A stretch of 64,000 bases of DNA from NCBI RefSeq assembly GCF_002021815.1, contig NZ_CP019952.1, positions 4,626,784 to 4,690,783 on the forward strand, in the 5' to 3' direction. How positions within the stretch are numbered: the stretch's first letter is position 1; every line of letters starts with the position of its first letter. This DNA comes from Pseudomonas parafulva (GTDB lineage: Bacteria; Pseudomonadota; Gammaproteobacteria; Pseudomonadales; Pseudomonadaceae). Under the pieces are notes generated by a model. It saw only the letters and a list, made by a program, of their open reading frames with translations, made no database searches and had not been told where the DNA came from. The position numbers and the translations under genes are program-made. Below, one piece after another: positions 28,884 to 37,854 of the stretch.

Positions 28884-28914
28884 AAGCCCGGGCGCATGCT
28901 TCGGGCTTTTTTTT
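28884..28914 (+). terminator. aspA terminator
   Basis: AAGCCCG, loop, CGGGCTT followed by an unbroken T8, about 60 bases after the aspA stop. A textbook intrinsic terminator. Confidence 0.92.
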
Positions 28915-29002
28915 GCCCGCCCGGTGCCGGTTGGCAGGCATTGACGGCACTCGGCATACAACTTGCTCGGTAATGCGTCCCAGACCTACGGGACCACCCA
29001 GC

Positions 29003-29995
29003 ATGCTGCACAGCCACCTGACCACCCTCAACGCGGTTTCGCTGATTCTCAACGTCTTCCAGGCTCAAGGCTGCGAAGCCTCGGAGCTGCTGGCCGGGAG
29101 CGGCATAGGCCCAGCGGACCTTGGCCATGCCGATGCACGCATCACGACCCAGCAGGAACTGCAGGTCTGTGCCAATGCCGTGGCACGTCGGGAGGATATT
29201 GGCCTGGAGTTGGGCCAGCGCATGCGCGTGTCTTCCTACGGCATGCTGGGGTACGCGCTGCTGTCCAGTGCCACTTTGGGTGACGCCCTGAGCCTGGCAT
29301 TGGAGTATCCGGCACTGCTGGGAACAGTTTTTACCTTGCGTCTGGTCGACGACGGCCACAGTGTCTGGCTCAGCGCCAGCGATTATCGGGACAGCCCTGC
29401 GCTCAGCGCTTTCAACGCCGAATTCTGCATGGTGTCGTTGAAGGTCATCTGCGACGACTTGCTAGGCCTCGATCTGCCGCTGCTCGGGGCTCGCTTCGAG
29501 CACCTGCGCCCGGATTACCACGCGTGCTACAGGCGCATGTTCCAGTGCCCGACCACCTTCGCCTCCCATGACAATGCCTTTGCCTTCGAGCGGCACTGGC
29601 TAGACGCGCCACTTCCCCTGGCCGACCCGATCACCCACAAGGCCATGAAAGAGCGATGCCGACGCCTGAACCTCGAGTTCACCGGCCGGCAGGCATGGCT
29701 GGGGCGCGTCCGCCAACTGCTTGTCAATCAACTGGAAGCGGCGCCGGGCCTGGAGGGCCTGGCACGGCAGATGAACTGCTCGTCCCGTACGCTTCGCCGT
29801 CATTTGCAGGCGCTGGGCAGCAGCTATCAGCAATTGCTCGATGAGTTGAAGTTCGAACGGGCCAAGGAACTGCTCGCCGACGGGCACATGCCGATCCACC
29901 GCATTGCCGAAACGCTTGGGTACAGCGAGACGGCCAGTTTCCGTCATGCCTTTGTGCGCTGGAGTGGCGTGGCGCCGACTCGGTTTCGTGGCTGA
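29003..29995 (+). CDS. AraC-family transcriptional regulator
   Basis: A 330-residue regulator. Residues about 15-200 match the arabinose-binding-domain-type sensor found in the OruR/ArgR-like AraC group (RRE-DIGLELGQRMRVSSYGMLGY). The C-terminal 100 residues hold the double helix-turn-helix (LARQMNCSSRTLRRHLQALG and IHRIAETLGYSETASFRHAF, then RWSGVAPTRFR). It lies directly upstream of the polyamine deacetylase and polyamine-binding genes, so it probably activates them in response to an acetylated polyamine or related compound (inferred). The ATG at 29003 is chosen from domain length. Confidence 0.9.
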   Translation: MLHSHLTTLNAVSLILNVFQAQGCEASELLAGSGIGPADLGHADARITTQQELQVCANAVARREDIGLELGQRMRVSSYGMLGYALLSSATLGDALSLALEYPALLGTVFTLRLVDDGHSVWLSASDYRDSPALSAFNAEFCMVSLKVICDDLLGLDLPLLGARFEHLRPDYHACYRRMFQCPTTFASHDNAFAFERHWLDAPLPLADPITHKAMKERCRRLNLEFTGRQAWLGRVRQLLVNQLEAAPGLEGLARQMNCSSRTLRRHLQALGSSYQQLLDELKFERAKELLADGHMPIHRIAETLGYSETASFRHAFVRWSGVAPTRFRG

Positions 29996-30045
29996 CCCTG
30001 CTGCTAAGCCCAGGGAAACTGCCGCGAAGATGAAGGTGGTCGACG

Positions 30046-30076
30046 TTGGCCATATCTATCCTCTTTTGGCCGATTC
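30046..30076 (+). promoter_or_regulatory. Candidate AraC-type direct repeat before aphA
   Basis: TTGGCC occurs at 30046 and again at 30066, 20 bases apart (about two helical turns), both followed by TC four to five bases on. AraC-type activators commonly bind such spaced direct repeats. It lies about 70-100 bases before the aphA start. Confidence 0.3.
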
Positions 30077-30143
30077 GGACGTTCTCGCTAAGCGGCCCCG
30101 TTCGTGACAATGGATGCACGCCAGTACCCACCGGAGAACAACA

Positions 30144-31187
30144 ATGCTGACGATCTATTCCGATGATCACCGTCTGCACCATGGCCGCTGCGAGCTGATC
30201 GACGGCAAGCTCATGCCTTGCTTCGAAATGCCCTCGCGTGCCGATCACGTCCTGGCCCAGGTACGCAAACGCGAGCTGGGTGAGGTCAGAGGCCCTGACG
30301 ATTTTGGCCGTGCGCCGTTGCTGCGCGTACACAGTGCCGACTACCTCGACTTCTTCGAAGGTGCCTGGGCGCGCTGGGCAGCCATGGGCCAGGAGGGCGA
30401 TCTGCTTCCCTATACCTGGCCTGCTCGCACGTTGCGGGCGGTCAAGCCCACCGGGTTGCACGGTGAGCTGGGTTACTACAGTTTCGATGCAGGGGCGCCC
30501 ATCACGGCAGGCACCTGGCAGGCCGCCTACAGCGCAGCCCAGGTCGCGCTCACGGCGCAAGCGGCCATCGAGCAGGGTGCCCACGCCGCGTTCGCATTGT
30601 GTCGTCCACCGGGGCACCACGCGGCAGGCGACGTCATGGGGGGCTACTGCTACCTGAACAATGCAGCCATCGCTGCCCAGGCCTTCCTCGACCAAGGGCG
30701 AGCAAAGGTGGCCATCCTCGACGTGGACTACCACCACGGCAATGGTACCCAGGACATTTTCTATAGCCGCGCCGATGTTTTCTTCGCCTCCATTCATGGT
30801 GATCCTCAGGATGAGTTCCCCTTCTTCCTGGGCTATGCCGACGAAACCGGAGCCGGTGCCGGCGAGGGCTGCAACGTGAATTATCCGCTACCGGCAGGCA
30901 GTGACTGGTCGACCTGGCGAGCAGCTCTGGAAGACGCTTGCGAACGCATCGCCGCGTATGAGCCGGAGGTAGTGGTGGTATCGCTGGGGGTGGACACATT
31001 CAAGGACGATCCGATCTCCCAGTTCAAGCTCGACAGTCCTGATTACCTGGAGATGGGCAAGCGCATCGCGCAGCTCGGCAAGCCCACCCTGTTCGTGATG
31101 GAAGGTGGCTATGCCGTGGAAGAAATCGGCATCAACGCCGTCAACGTGCTCGAAGGCTTCCAACGCGCACAACCCGGAGCTCGATAA
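30144..31187 (+). CDS. aphA: Acetylpolyamine aminohydrolase (HDAC family)
   Basis: A zinc-dependent deacetylase that frees polyamines from acetylputrescine, acetylcadaverine or acetylspermidine. It has 347 residues of the histone deacetylase/acetoin utilisation superfamily: RPPGHHA (tandem catalytic histidines), [12 protein letters not shown], zinc ligands in [18 protein letters not shown], and [12 protein letters not shown] with [10 protein letters not shown] near the C-terminus. The ATG at 30144 follows GGAGA. Its TAA overlaps the ATG of the next gene (TAATG), so deacetylation and uptake genes are coupled. Confidence 0.92.
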   Translation: MLTIYSDDHRLHHGRCELIDGKLMPCFEMPSRADHVLAQVRKRELGEVRGPDDFGRAPLLRVHSADYLDFFEGAWARWAAMGQEGDLLPYTWPARTLRAVKPTGLHGELGYYSFDAGAPITAGTWQAAYSAAQVALTAQAAIEQGAHAAFALCRPPGHHAAGDVMGGYCYLNNAAIAAQAFLDQGRAKVAILDVDYHHGNGTQDIFYSRADVFFASIHGDPQDEFPFFLGYADETGAGAGEGCNVNYPLPAGSDWSTWRAALEDACERIAAYEPEVVVVSLGVDTFKDDPISQFKLDSPDYLEMGKRIAQLGKPTLFVMEGGYAVEEIGINAVNVLEGFQRAQPGAR

Positions 31188-32290
31188 TGGCCACCCTCAA
31201 ACAGCTACTCGCCCCTCTCGTTGCTGCAGTACTGTGCGCAGGTACCCTGCACGCCCAGGCCGAACAGCGCACGCTGCGCGTGTACAACTGGTTCGATTAC
31301 ATCACCCCGCAGACGCTGACTGACTTCCAAAAGGACAGCGGTGTGAAGCTGGTGTATGACATCTTCGATACCAATGAAGCGCTGGAAGCCAAGTTGCTGA
31401 CCGGCAACTCTGGTTACGATGTGGTGGTGCCATCCAACGTGTTTCTGGCCAAGCAGATCGAGGCCGGCGTGTTCCAGTCGCTCGATCGCAGCAGGCTGCC
31501 GAACTGGCAACACCTGGACCCGGCCCTGATGAAGCTGATCGAGGCCAACGACCCAGGTAACAAGTTTGCCGTGCCGTACATGTACGGCACCATACTGATC
31601 GGCTTCAACCCGGCCAAGGTCAAGGCTGCGCTCGGCGACAATGCGCCGGTGGACAGCTGGGACCTGATCTTCAAGGAAGAGAACATTGCCAAGCTCAAGC
31701 AATGTGGCGTCGCCCTGCTCGACTCGCCGTCGGAGATTCTGCCGCTGGCCCTGCAGCACCTGGGCTTGCCACCCAATAGTGACAAACCGGCCGACTACAA
31801 GAAGGCCGAGGCGCTGATGCTGAAGATTCGCCCGTATATCACCTACTTCCACTCGTCGAAGTATATGGCAGACATCGCCAATGGCGATATCTGCGTCGCC
31901 GTGGGCTACAGCGGCAGCTTCTCGCAGGCTGCCAACCGTGCCCGCGAGGCCAACAACGGTGTCGTGGTGGACATGCGCCTGCCCAAGGAAGGCGCACCGA
32001 TCTGGTTCGACATGCTGGCGATACCGAAAAACGCGGCCAACCCGGAAGACGCCTATAAGTTCATCAATTACCTCCTGCGGCCGGAGGTGATTGCGCCGAT
32101 CAGCGACTTTGTCGGGTACCCCAACCCGAACAAGGATGCGACCGACAAGGTGAACCCAGCGATTCGCAACAACCCCAACCTGTACCCGACGGCAGAGGCA
32201 ATGACCAAGCTGTACACCCTCAAGCCATTGGCGCGAGATGCGGAGCGTGCGCGGACCCGCGCATGGACCAGAATCAAGTCCGGGACCTGA
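31187..32290 (+). CDS. Polyamine ABC transporter substrate-binding protein
   Basis: A periplasmic receptor of 367 residues in the PotF/SpuD family. The signal peptide is [20 protein letters not shown], cleaved near AQA. Family marks are [48 protein letters not shown] and [20 protein letters not shown]. The ligand may be an acetylated polyamine given the coupled deacetylase. No permease or ATPase genes are nearby, so it must use transporter parts encoded elsewhere. Confidence 0.92.
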   Translation: MATLKQLLAPLVAAVLCAGTLHAQAEQRTLRVYNWFDYITPQTLTDFQKDSGVKLVYDIFDTNEALEAKLLTGNSGYDVVVPSNVFLAKQIEAGVFQSLDRSRLPNWQHLDPALMKLIEANDPGNKFAVPYMYGTILIGFNPAKVKAALGDNAPVDSWDLIFKEENIAKLKQCGVALLDSPSEILPLALQHLGLPPNSDKPADYKKAEALMLKIRPYITYFHSSKYMADIANGDICVAVGYSGSFSQAANRAREANNGVVVDMRLPKEGAPIWFDMLAIPKNAANPEDAYKFINYLLRPEVIAPISDFVGYPNPNKDATDKVNPAIRNNPNLYPTAEAMTKLYTLKPLARDAERARTRAWTRIKSGT

Positions 32291-32292
32291 GT

Positions 32293-32391
32293 CGCCTGCT
32301 TCGCGGGTAAACCCGCTCCCACAGGTACAGCGCTGACCTTAAGTGCTGTGCAGATCCTGTTGGAGCGGGTTTAACCGCGAAGTGGCCGCCA
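32293..32391. repeat. Inverted pair of REP elements
   Basis: A P. putida-type REP with core TTCGCGGGTAAACCCGCTCC at about 32300 and its inverse (GGAGCGGGTTTAACCGCGAA) at about 32362, in the gap between two convergent genes. The second copy overlaps the 3' end of the mocR-type gene (from 32371). Confidence 0.85.
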
Positions 32392-33909
32392 AGCCTTGCG
32401 CAGTTTCATCAAGGCATCGGCAATTTCCCCTTCCGGCACCGCTGCAAACCCCAGCACCAGCCCTGCCCGCTTATCCACAGGCACCTCGCTGTCCGCCAAC
32501 CAGAAACTGCTCAGCGCCGTCACCTCTACGCCCACCGCTTCAGCCTTGGCTACCAGTTCCTGCTCACGCGCAAAGTTATCCACATCTACCTTCACATGCA
32601 GCCCGGCCGCCACTGCCGGCATGGCACCCAACCCGGGAATATCCATAGGCCAGCCGGCCTTGAGCACATTGCGCCGGCTCAACGCCGCCTTGCGCATGCG
32701 CCGGATATGCCGCTGAAAGTGCCCACGGGCCATGAACTCGGCCATCACGCATTGGCTGCTGACCTCAGAATGCCGCACCGCCAACGCCTTGCCCTGGCTG
32801 AACGCTTGGGCCAGCGGCGGCGGTAGCACCAGGTAACCCAGGCGCAGCGCCGGGAAGGCGATTTTGCCGAAGGTGCCGACATACAGCACCCGCCCGTGAA
32901 GGTCGAGCGCTGCAAGCGGGGCCAAGGGCGCGCCACGGTATCGGTACTCACCGTCATAGTCGTCCTCGATAATCCACGCGTCGTTACGCTCGGCCCAGGC
33001 CAGCAGTGACAGGCGACGCGCCAGGCTCATGGTCACCCCGGTCGGGTACTGATGAGCAGGCGTCACGTAGGCCAGCCGGCAATCCTCCAATTGCGCTAGC
33101 CGAGTGCAATCCATCCCCTCTTCATCCACCGGTACACCATGCACCCGGCCACCCGCCAGTGCGAAGGCATGACCGGCTGCCCGATAGCCCGGGTTTTCCA
33201 CAGCCACACCGTCGCCTGGCTGCAACAGCAACTGTGCACAAAGGCTGATGGCCTGTTGTGCACCACTGGTGATCACAATTTGTTCAGCCATGCAACTCAG
33301 CCCACGCGAGCGTCGCAAGTAGGCAGCGATGAGTTCGCGCAGCATCGGCTCGCCCGCCGGATCGCCATAACCCAGTTGAGCGGGGCTCGGATGACGCCAG
33401 AAACCCGCCTGCAGCTTGGCCCAGACGCCAAACGGGAACAGGTCGAATGCGGGAATACCGACGCGAAAAGCACGGGGCTGACCGCTTCTTGGCGGCGGCA
33501 AGTAGTTGGTTTTCAGTCGCTGCAAAGCGTCACTGAAACGCCGGTTGCTGGATAAATCCTCAGTATCATTTACAGGAAATGTGGATAAGTCTGTTGATAA
33601 CCCATGGGGTAACCCTGTGGATACTTGTGTGGATAGTTTTGGTAGCCGACTCACGTAAGTGCCATCACCCACCCGGCTTTCGATGTAGCCCTCGGCGTAC
33701 AACTGATCATAGGCCCGCACCACGCTGTTGCGTGATAACCCCAGCATGGTGGCCAACTCACGGGTGGCCGGCAACCGGGTTCCGCTGCTCAGGCGCCCAT
33801 CCAGCACCCGCGCTCGCAGCGCTTGGTACAGCTGCTGGCTAAGCCCGCGGCGGTGATCCAAGGCAATTCCGGAAGGGTCGAAAGGCAAAACGAGGGGGCT
33901 ATCGCTCAT
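32371..33909 (-). CDS. MocR/PdxR-family PLP-dependent regulator
   Basis: A 512-residue GntR-type regulator fused to a class I aminotransferase-like domain. The winged helix is residues about 20-88 (LPATRELATMLGLSRNSVVR). A short linker (about 89-125) holds a repeat LSTQVSTGLPHGLSTDLST. The PLP domain follows, with IVITSGAQQAI, IIEDDYDGEYRYRG and the PLP lysine in YVGTFGKIAFP. It is divergent from a PNPOx-like gene across 90 bases, which it probably controls. The coding sequence contains three perfect DnaA-box 9-mers (32471, 32576, 33580), treated separately. G+C is ordinary. Confidence 0.92.
   Translation of the reverse strand: MSDSPLVLPFDPSGIALDHRRGLSQQLYQALRARVLDGRLSSGTRLPATRELATMLGLSRNSVVRAYDQLYAEGYIESRVGDGTYVSRLPKLSTQVSTGLPHGLSTDLSTFPVNDTEDLSSNRRFSDALQRLKTNYLPPPRSGQPRAFRVGIPAFDLFPFGVWAKLQAGFWRHPSPAQLGYGDPAGEPMLRELIAAYLRRSRGLSCMAEQIVITSGAQQAISLCAQLLLQPGDGVAVENPGYRAAGHAFALAGGRVHGVPVDEEGMDCTRLAQLEDCRLAYVTPAHQYPTGVTMSLARRLSLLAWAERNDAWIIEDDYDGEYRYRGAPLAPLAALDLHGRVLYVGTFGKIAFPALRLGYLVLPPPLAQAFSQGKALAVRHSEVSSQCVMAEFMARGHFQRHIRRMRKAALSRRNVLKAGWPMDIPGLGAMPAVAAGLHVKVDVDNFAREQELVAKAEAVGVEVTALSSFWLADSEVPVDKRAGLVLGFAAVPEGEIADALMKLRKAWRPLRG
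33580..33636 (-). repeat. 12-nt-period array of DnaA-box-like units inside the mocR-type gene
   Basis: Read on the minus strand, five 9-mers start exactly 12 bases apart: CTATCCACA (33636), GTATCCACA (33624), a degenerate TTACCCCAT (33612), TTATCAACA (33600) and TTATCCACA (33588). They encode the linker repeat L/V-S-T-x at residues 92-110 and use TTA and ACA codons that are rare in this genome type. One unit is a perfect DnaA box and three are single-mismatch boxes. Confidence 0.75.
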
Positions 33910-33999
33910 GGTATTGGACCTATCAAAACAGGCAGTAATGGCTCTTACCCAGAACCAATAGCCTGCTTAGGATGGCACCATTGCACAAGGAAACCGAGC

Positions 34000-34629
34000 A
34001 TGTACAACAGCAAACCTCACCAGGAAGACGACCTCGGCCGCCTGCATCAGCATATGCTCGATACCCGCCTGGCCGTGCTGGTCAGCCAAGGAGAACAAGG
34101 CTTGTTGGCCACACACCTGCCGGTGCTGGTCGATACCGGCGAAGGCAAGCTAGGGACCGTCTATGCGCACCTGGCACGGGCCAACCGCCAATGGGAGGAC
34201 CTGGCACAAGGTGGCGAAGCCCTGCTGGTCTTCCCCGGCGCCGATGCCTATGTCAGCCCCGGATACTACCCAAGCAAAGCCGATAACCCCAAGGTCGTGC
34301 CGACCTGGAACTACCTGGCAGTACACGCTTATGGTCCGGCCGAGATAATCCAAGACCCAGCAGCGTTGCTGACTATCGTCAGCCGCCTGACCGAGCGCCA
34401 CGAACAAGGCCGCAACGAGCCATGGAGCGTCACCGACGCCCCGGCTGACTACCTCGACGGCATGCTCCGCGCCATCGTCGGTATCCGCCTGCCCATCGCC
34501 CGCCTGCAAGGTGCGCGCAAGCTCAGCCAGAACCGCTCCAAACAAGACATCGCCGGCGTGCGCGAAGGCCTGACCGCCAGCCCCGATCAACTGGATAACC
34601 AACTCGCAGCGCACATGCGCCAGCTTTGA
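34000..34629 (+). CDS. FMN-binding negative regulator (PaiB-like)
   Basis: A 209-residue protein of the PaiB/FMN_bind_2 family, with MYNSKPHQEDDLGRLHQHM at the start, LLATHLPVLVD, GTVYAHLARANRQW, VSPGYYPSKADNPKVVPTWN and the C-terminal GARKLSQNRSKQDIAGV. Members have a split-barrel flavin-binding fold and were named as regulators, but many may be flavin enzymes. Divergent from the mocR-type gene; two GNAT genes follow closely, like the paiA-paiB pairing of an acetyltransferase with PaiB. The ATG at 34000 is chosen on family start. Confidence 0.9.
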   Translation: MYNSKPHQEDDLGRLHQHMLDTRLAVLVSQGEQGLLATHLPVLVDTGEGKLGTVYAHLARANRQWEDLAQGGEALLVFPGADAYVSPGYYPSKADNPKVVPTWNYLAVHAYGPAEIIQDPAALLTIVSRLTERHEQGRNEPWSVTDAPADYLDGMLRAIVGIRLPIARLQGARKLSQNRSKQDIAGVREGLTASPDQLDNQLAAHMRQL

Positions 34630-34640
34630 AGGAATAGCCC

Positions 34641-35087
34641 ATGCCCAGCGTTACCCTGCGCCCTGTCACCGCTCAAGATCACGCCGCCTGGCACGCCCTG
34701 TGGCAAGCCTACCTGCACTTCTACGAAACCGAGTTGGCAGATGACGTCAGCCTGAGCACCTGGCAGCGCCTGCTCGACCCGAGTGAGCCGACCCATTCGG
34801 CACTGGCCTGGGTGGATGGCAAGGCGGTGGGGATGGTCAACTTCATCTACCATCGTTCCAACTGGAGCATCGAGAACTCCTGCTACCTACAGGACCTGTA
34901 CGTCGACAGCGCGCAGCGTGGTCTGGGCGTTGGTCGCCAGCTGATCGAGCACGTCTACACCACAGCCAAGGGCGATAACTGCATTAAGGTGCACTGGCTG
35001 ACCCACGAAACCAACGCCACCGCCGTCAGCCTGTATCAGCAGGTTGCCGAGCGCTCGGGCTTTATCCAATTTCGCAAAGGCTTGTAG
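34641..35087 (+). CDS. GNAT acetyltransferase
   Basis: A 148-residue GCN5-related N-acetyltransferase. The acetyl-CoA-binding segment is LYVDSAQRGLGVGRQLIEHV (about 89-108), followed by KVHWLTHETNATAVSLYQQV and the terminal GFIQFRKGL. Starts 11 bases after the PaiB-like gene with GGA upstream, so cotranscription is likely. The substrate is unknown; by analogy with PaiA a polyamine is possible. Confidence 0.9.
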   Translation: MPSVTLRPVTAQDHAAWHALWQAYLHFYETELADDVSLSTWQRLLDPSEPTHSALAWVDGKAVGMVNFIYHRSNWSIENSCYLQDLYVDSAQRGLGVGRQLIEHVYTTAKGDNCIKVHWLTHETNATAVSLYQQVAERSGFIQFRKGL

Positions 35088-35094
35088 GCTGAAC

Positions 35095-35766
35095 ATGACA
35101 GACGCATTGAACTGGAAACCCGCCGCAACGCCCCAGGCCGAGCCCATCGAGGGCCGCTTCATCCGCCTGGAAAAGCTCCACCCTGCGCGCCATGGCGACG
35201 ACCTCTGGGAAGTGCTGCAGGGCCCAACCGCCGACCCGGTGCTATGGGACTACCTGCCTTATGGCCCGTTCACCGAGCGTGCCGCCTTCGACCGCTGGCT
35301 GGACGGCAACGCCGCAGGCCGCGACCCGCTGTTCTACACCGTCATCGACCGTACCACCGGCCAGGCTCAGGGCATTCTCAGCCTGATGTCGATTGTGCCC
35401 GACCACGGCCGGATCGAAATCGGCCACATCGCCTTCGGCGCCGCCATGCAGCGCACCCCTAAGGGCACCGAGGCGGTGTACCTGCTGGGTAAGCTGAGCT
35501 TCGAACTGGGCAACCGCCGGCTGGAGTGGAAGTGCAACAACGCCAACGCCCGCTCCAAGCGCGCGGCAGAGCGCTTTGGTTTCACCTTCGAAGGGGTGTT
35601 CCGCAAGCACTTGGTGGTGAAGGACCACAACCGCGATACGGCCTGGTATTCGATTACCGATGATGAGTGGCCGCAGGTGGCTACCGGGTTTGAGCGGTGG
35701 TTGAGTGATGAGAATCAACAGCCAGAGGGCCAAGTAGAAACCCTCGAGGCTTGCCGCAAAGACTGA
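35095..35766 (+). CDS. GNAT acetyltransferase, RimJ/RimL type
   Basis: A 223-residue acetyltransferase of the RimJ/RimL subgroup. It shows IEGRFIRLEKLHPARHGDDL, IEIGHIAFGAAMQRTPKGTE and the C-terminal LEWKCNNANARSKRAAERFG with GFTFEGVFRKHLVVKDHNRD, all typical of this group. The substrate is an amine or protein N-terminus, not identifiable. Starts 7 bases after the previous GNAT gene; the ATG at 35095 removes a 17-residue extension that overlaps that gene. Confidence 0.9.
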   Translation: MTDALNWKPAATPQAEPIEGRFIRLEKLHPARHGDDLWEVLQGPTADPVLWDYLPYGPFTERAAFDRWLDGNAAGRDPLFYTVIDRTTGQAQGILSLMSIVPDHGRIEIGHIAFGAAMQRTPKGTEAVYLLGKLSFELGNRRLEWKCNNANARSKRAAERFGFTFEGVFRKHLVVKDHNRDTAWYSITDDEWPQVATGFERWLSDENQQPEGQVETLEACRKD

Positions 35767-35782
35767 TTTTTGCGCTGGCTTC

Positions 35783-35880
35783 ACCGGCCCTATCGCCGGC
35801 AAGCCAGCTTCCACAGGATTAACTCGATGTCGGAACCTGCGGCGATCCTATGGGAGCGGGTTACCCGCGAAGATGCCGGT
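35783..35880. repeat. Inverted pair of REP elements
   Basis: First copy at about 35783-35818 (ATCGCCGGCAAGCCAGCTTC core) and an inverse copy at 35847-35880 (GGAGCGGGTTACCCGCGAAG core), in the gap between the convergent GNAT and oadA genes. Confidence 0.8.
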
Positions 35881-35892
35881 GAATCCAGCAAA

Positions 35893-35916
35893 GAAAAAGG
35901 GGAGCATCCGCTCCCC
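35893..35916 (-). terminator. oadA terminator
   Basis: GGGGAGC, loop, GCTCCCC (35899-35916), followed on the minus strand by TTTTTCTTTG. Lies about 30 bases past the oadA stop. Confidence 0.85.
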
Positions 35917-35947
35917 CAAGGTAAACCGCTTATAGATTAGGGTCTAC

Positions 35948-37756
35948 TCAGCCCTCGATCTCGATCAGGATCTCACCCGGCGTGACACGGTCGCCCTTGG
36001 CCACGTGGATTGCCACGACCTTGCCGGCTATGGCCGCCTGCACTTCTGTCTCCATCTTCATGGCTTCGGTGATCAGTACGGCCTGGCCGGCCTTGACCAT
36101 GTCACCCTCCTTGACCAGCACATCGACAATGTTGCCGGGCATGTTGGTACTCACGTGACCCGGCTCGCTAGCCTGCTTGCGCTTGCTGCCGCCGCCGCCA
36201 ACGAACTCGTTAAGGGGTTCGAACACCACTTCTTCCGGCATGCCGTCGATCGACAGGTAGAAGTGGCGCTTGCCTTCGGCTTTCACACCAACGCCAGTGA
36301 TGTCGACGCGGTAGGTTTCACCGTGCACGTCGATGACGAACTCGGTCGGGACGCCTTCACCGCCTGGCGCAGAAACGGCGCCAGCCTCCGGAATTGGCAA
36401 CAACGCTTCCGGGGTAAGGGTGCCGGCTTCGCGTTCTTCGAGGAACTTGCGACCAATGTCCGGGAACATGGCAAAGGTCAGCACGTCCTCTTCGCAACGG
36501 GCCAAGGCACCGATGTCGGCACGCAGCTTGGTCATCTCTGGCTTGAGCAGGTCGGCCGGGCGCACGTCGATCACTTCTTCGCTGCCGATCGCCTGGCGGC
36601 GCAGCTGCTCGTTGACCACGCCAGGGGCTTTACCGTAACCGCCTTGCAGGTACAGCTTCACTTCGTTGGTGATGGTCTTGTAGCGCTCGCCGGCCAGCAC
36701 ATTGAAGAACGCCTGGGTGCCAACGATTTGCGAGGTCGGCGTCACCAGCGGCGGGAAGCCGAGGTCTTCACGCACACGCGGGATCTCTGCCAGCACTTCG
36801 TTCATGCGGTTGAGCGCGCCCTGCTCTTTCAGCTGGTTGGCCAGGTTGGAAATCATGCCACCCGGCACCTGGTTGACCTGCACGCGGGTATCCACGGCGG
36901 TGAACTCGCTTTCGAACTGGTGGTACTTCTTGCGCACGGCGTAGAAGTACAAGCCGATTTCCTGCAGCAGTTCCAGGTCCAGGCCGGTGTCGAACTCGCT
37001 ACCCTTGAGCGCAGCAACCATCGACTCGGTACCCGGGTGGCTGGTGCCCCAGGCGAAGCTGGAGATGGCGGTATCGATGTGGTCGGCGCCGTTTTCCACA
37101 GCCTTGAGCTGACACATGGCGGCCAGGCCGGCGGTGTCGTGCGAGTGAATGAAGACAGGCAGCGATTGCTCGGCTTTGAGCGCCTTGACCAACTCGCCCG
37201 TGGCAAACGGGGTCAACAGGCCGGCCATGTCCTTGATGGCGATCGAGTCGCAACCCATGGCCTCCATTTGCTTGGCCTGGTTCACGAACGCCTCGATGGT
37301 GTGCACCGGGCTGGTGGTGTAGGCGATGGTCCCCTGGGCGTGCTTGCCCGAGGCTTTGACCGCCTCGATGGCCACACGCAGGTTACGCACATCGTTCATG
37401 GCGTCGAAGATGCGGAATACGTCGATGCCATTGACGGCGGCCTTGGCGACGAATGCCCTGACCACATCGTCGCTGTAGTGACGGTAACCCAGCAGGTTCT
37501 GGCCGCGCAGCAGCATTTGCAGGCGCGTGTTGGGCAGTGCTGCACGCAGTTTGCGCAGGCGCTCCCACGGGTCTTCCTTCAGAAAGCGCACGCAGGCATC
37601 GAAGGTGGCGCCCCCCCAGACTTCCAGCGACCAATAACCGACCTTGTCGAGTTTCTCGCAGATCGGCAGCATGTCTTCGGTGCGCATACGGGTGGCCAGC
37701 AGAGACTGGTGGGCGTCGCGCAGGATCGTATCGGTTACGTGAATCTTCTTGGACAT
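35948..37756 (-). CDS. oadA: Pyruvate carboxylase subunit B (OadA-like)
   Basis: The carboxyltransferase plus biotin-carrier subunit of a two-subunit pyruvate carboxylase, which refills oxaloacetate. In 602 residues: the catalytic barrel (DTILRDAHQSLLATRMRTED at the start), the conserved-carboxylase domain, and a C-terminal biotinyl domain with Lys567 in ITEAMKMETEV. The sequence resembles oxaloacetate decarboxylase alpha, but no membrane beta or gamma subunits are nearby and the biotin carboxylase is adjacent, so carboxylation is the expected role. The ATG at 37756 has GAGGAGA upstream. It lies 98 bases after pycA. Confidence 0.94.
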   Translation of the reverse strand: MSKKIHVTDTILRDAHQSLLATRMRTEDMLPICEKLDKVGYWSLEVWGGATFDACVRFLKEDPWERLRKLRAALPNTRLQMLLRGQNLLGYRHYSDDVVRAFVAKAAVNGIDVFRIFDAMNDVRNLRVAIEAVKASGKHAQGTIAYTTSPVHTIEAFVNQAKQMEAMGCDSIAIKDMAGLLTPFATGELVKALKAEQSLPVFIHSHDTAGLAAMCQLKAVENGADHIDTAISSFAWGTSHPGTESMVAALKGSEFDTGLDLELLQEIGLYFYAVRKKYHQFESEFTAVDTRVQVNQVPGGMISNLANQLKEQGALNRMNEVLAEIPRVREDLGFPPLVTPTSQIVGTQAFFNVLAGERYKTITNEVKLYLQGGYGKAPGVVNEQLRRQAIGSEEVIDVRPADLLKPEMTKLRADIGALARCEEDVLTFAMFPDIGRKFLEEREAGTLTPEALLPIPEAGAVSAPGGEGVPTEFVIDVHGETYRVDITGVGVKAEGKRHFYLSIDGMPEEVVFEPLNEFVGGGGSKRKQASEPGHVSTNMPGNIVDVLVKEGDMVKAGQAVLITEAMKMETEVQAAIAGKVVAIHVAKGDRVTPGEILIEIEG

Positions 37757-37854
37757 TGTTATCTCCTCGTCGCGGCAAGCTTCACGCCTCAGCCGGCCTG
37801 CACAGACGCGTTGGCGCTGGCTGGCAATCTGGGTTTGGCAGCTTGCTGCTGTAT

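Noticed and set aside
27956..29359. Long open frame (467 codons) on the minus strand opposite aspA
   Set aside because: It is the shadow of the high-G+C aspA coding frame; the protein has no recognisable domain and would overlap a clear core gene completely.
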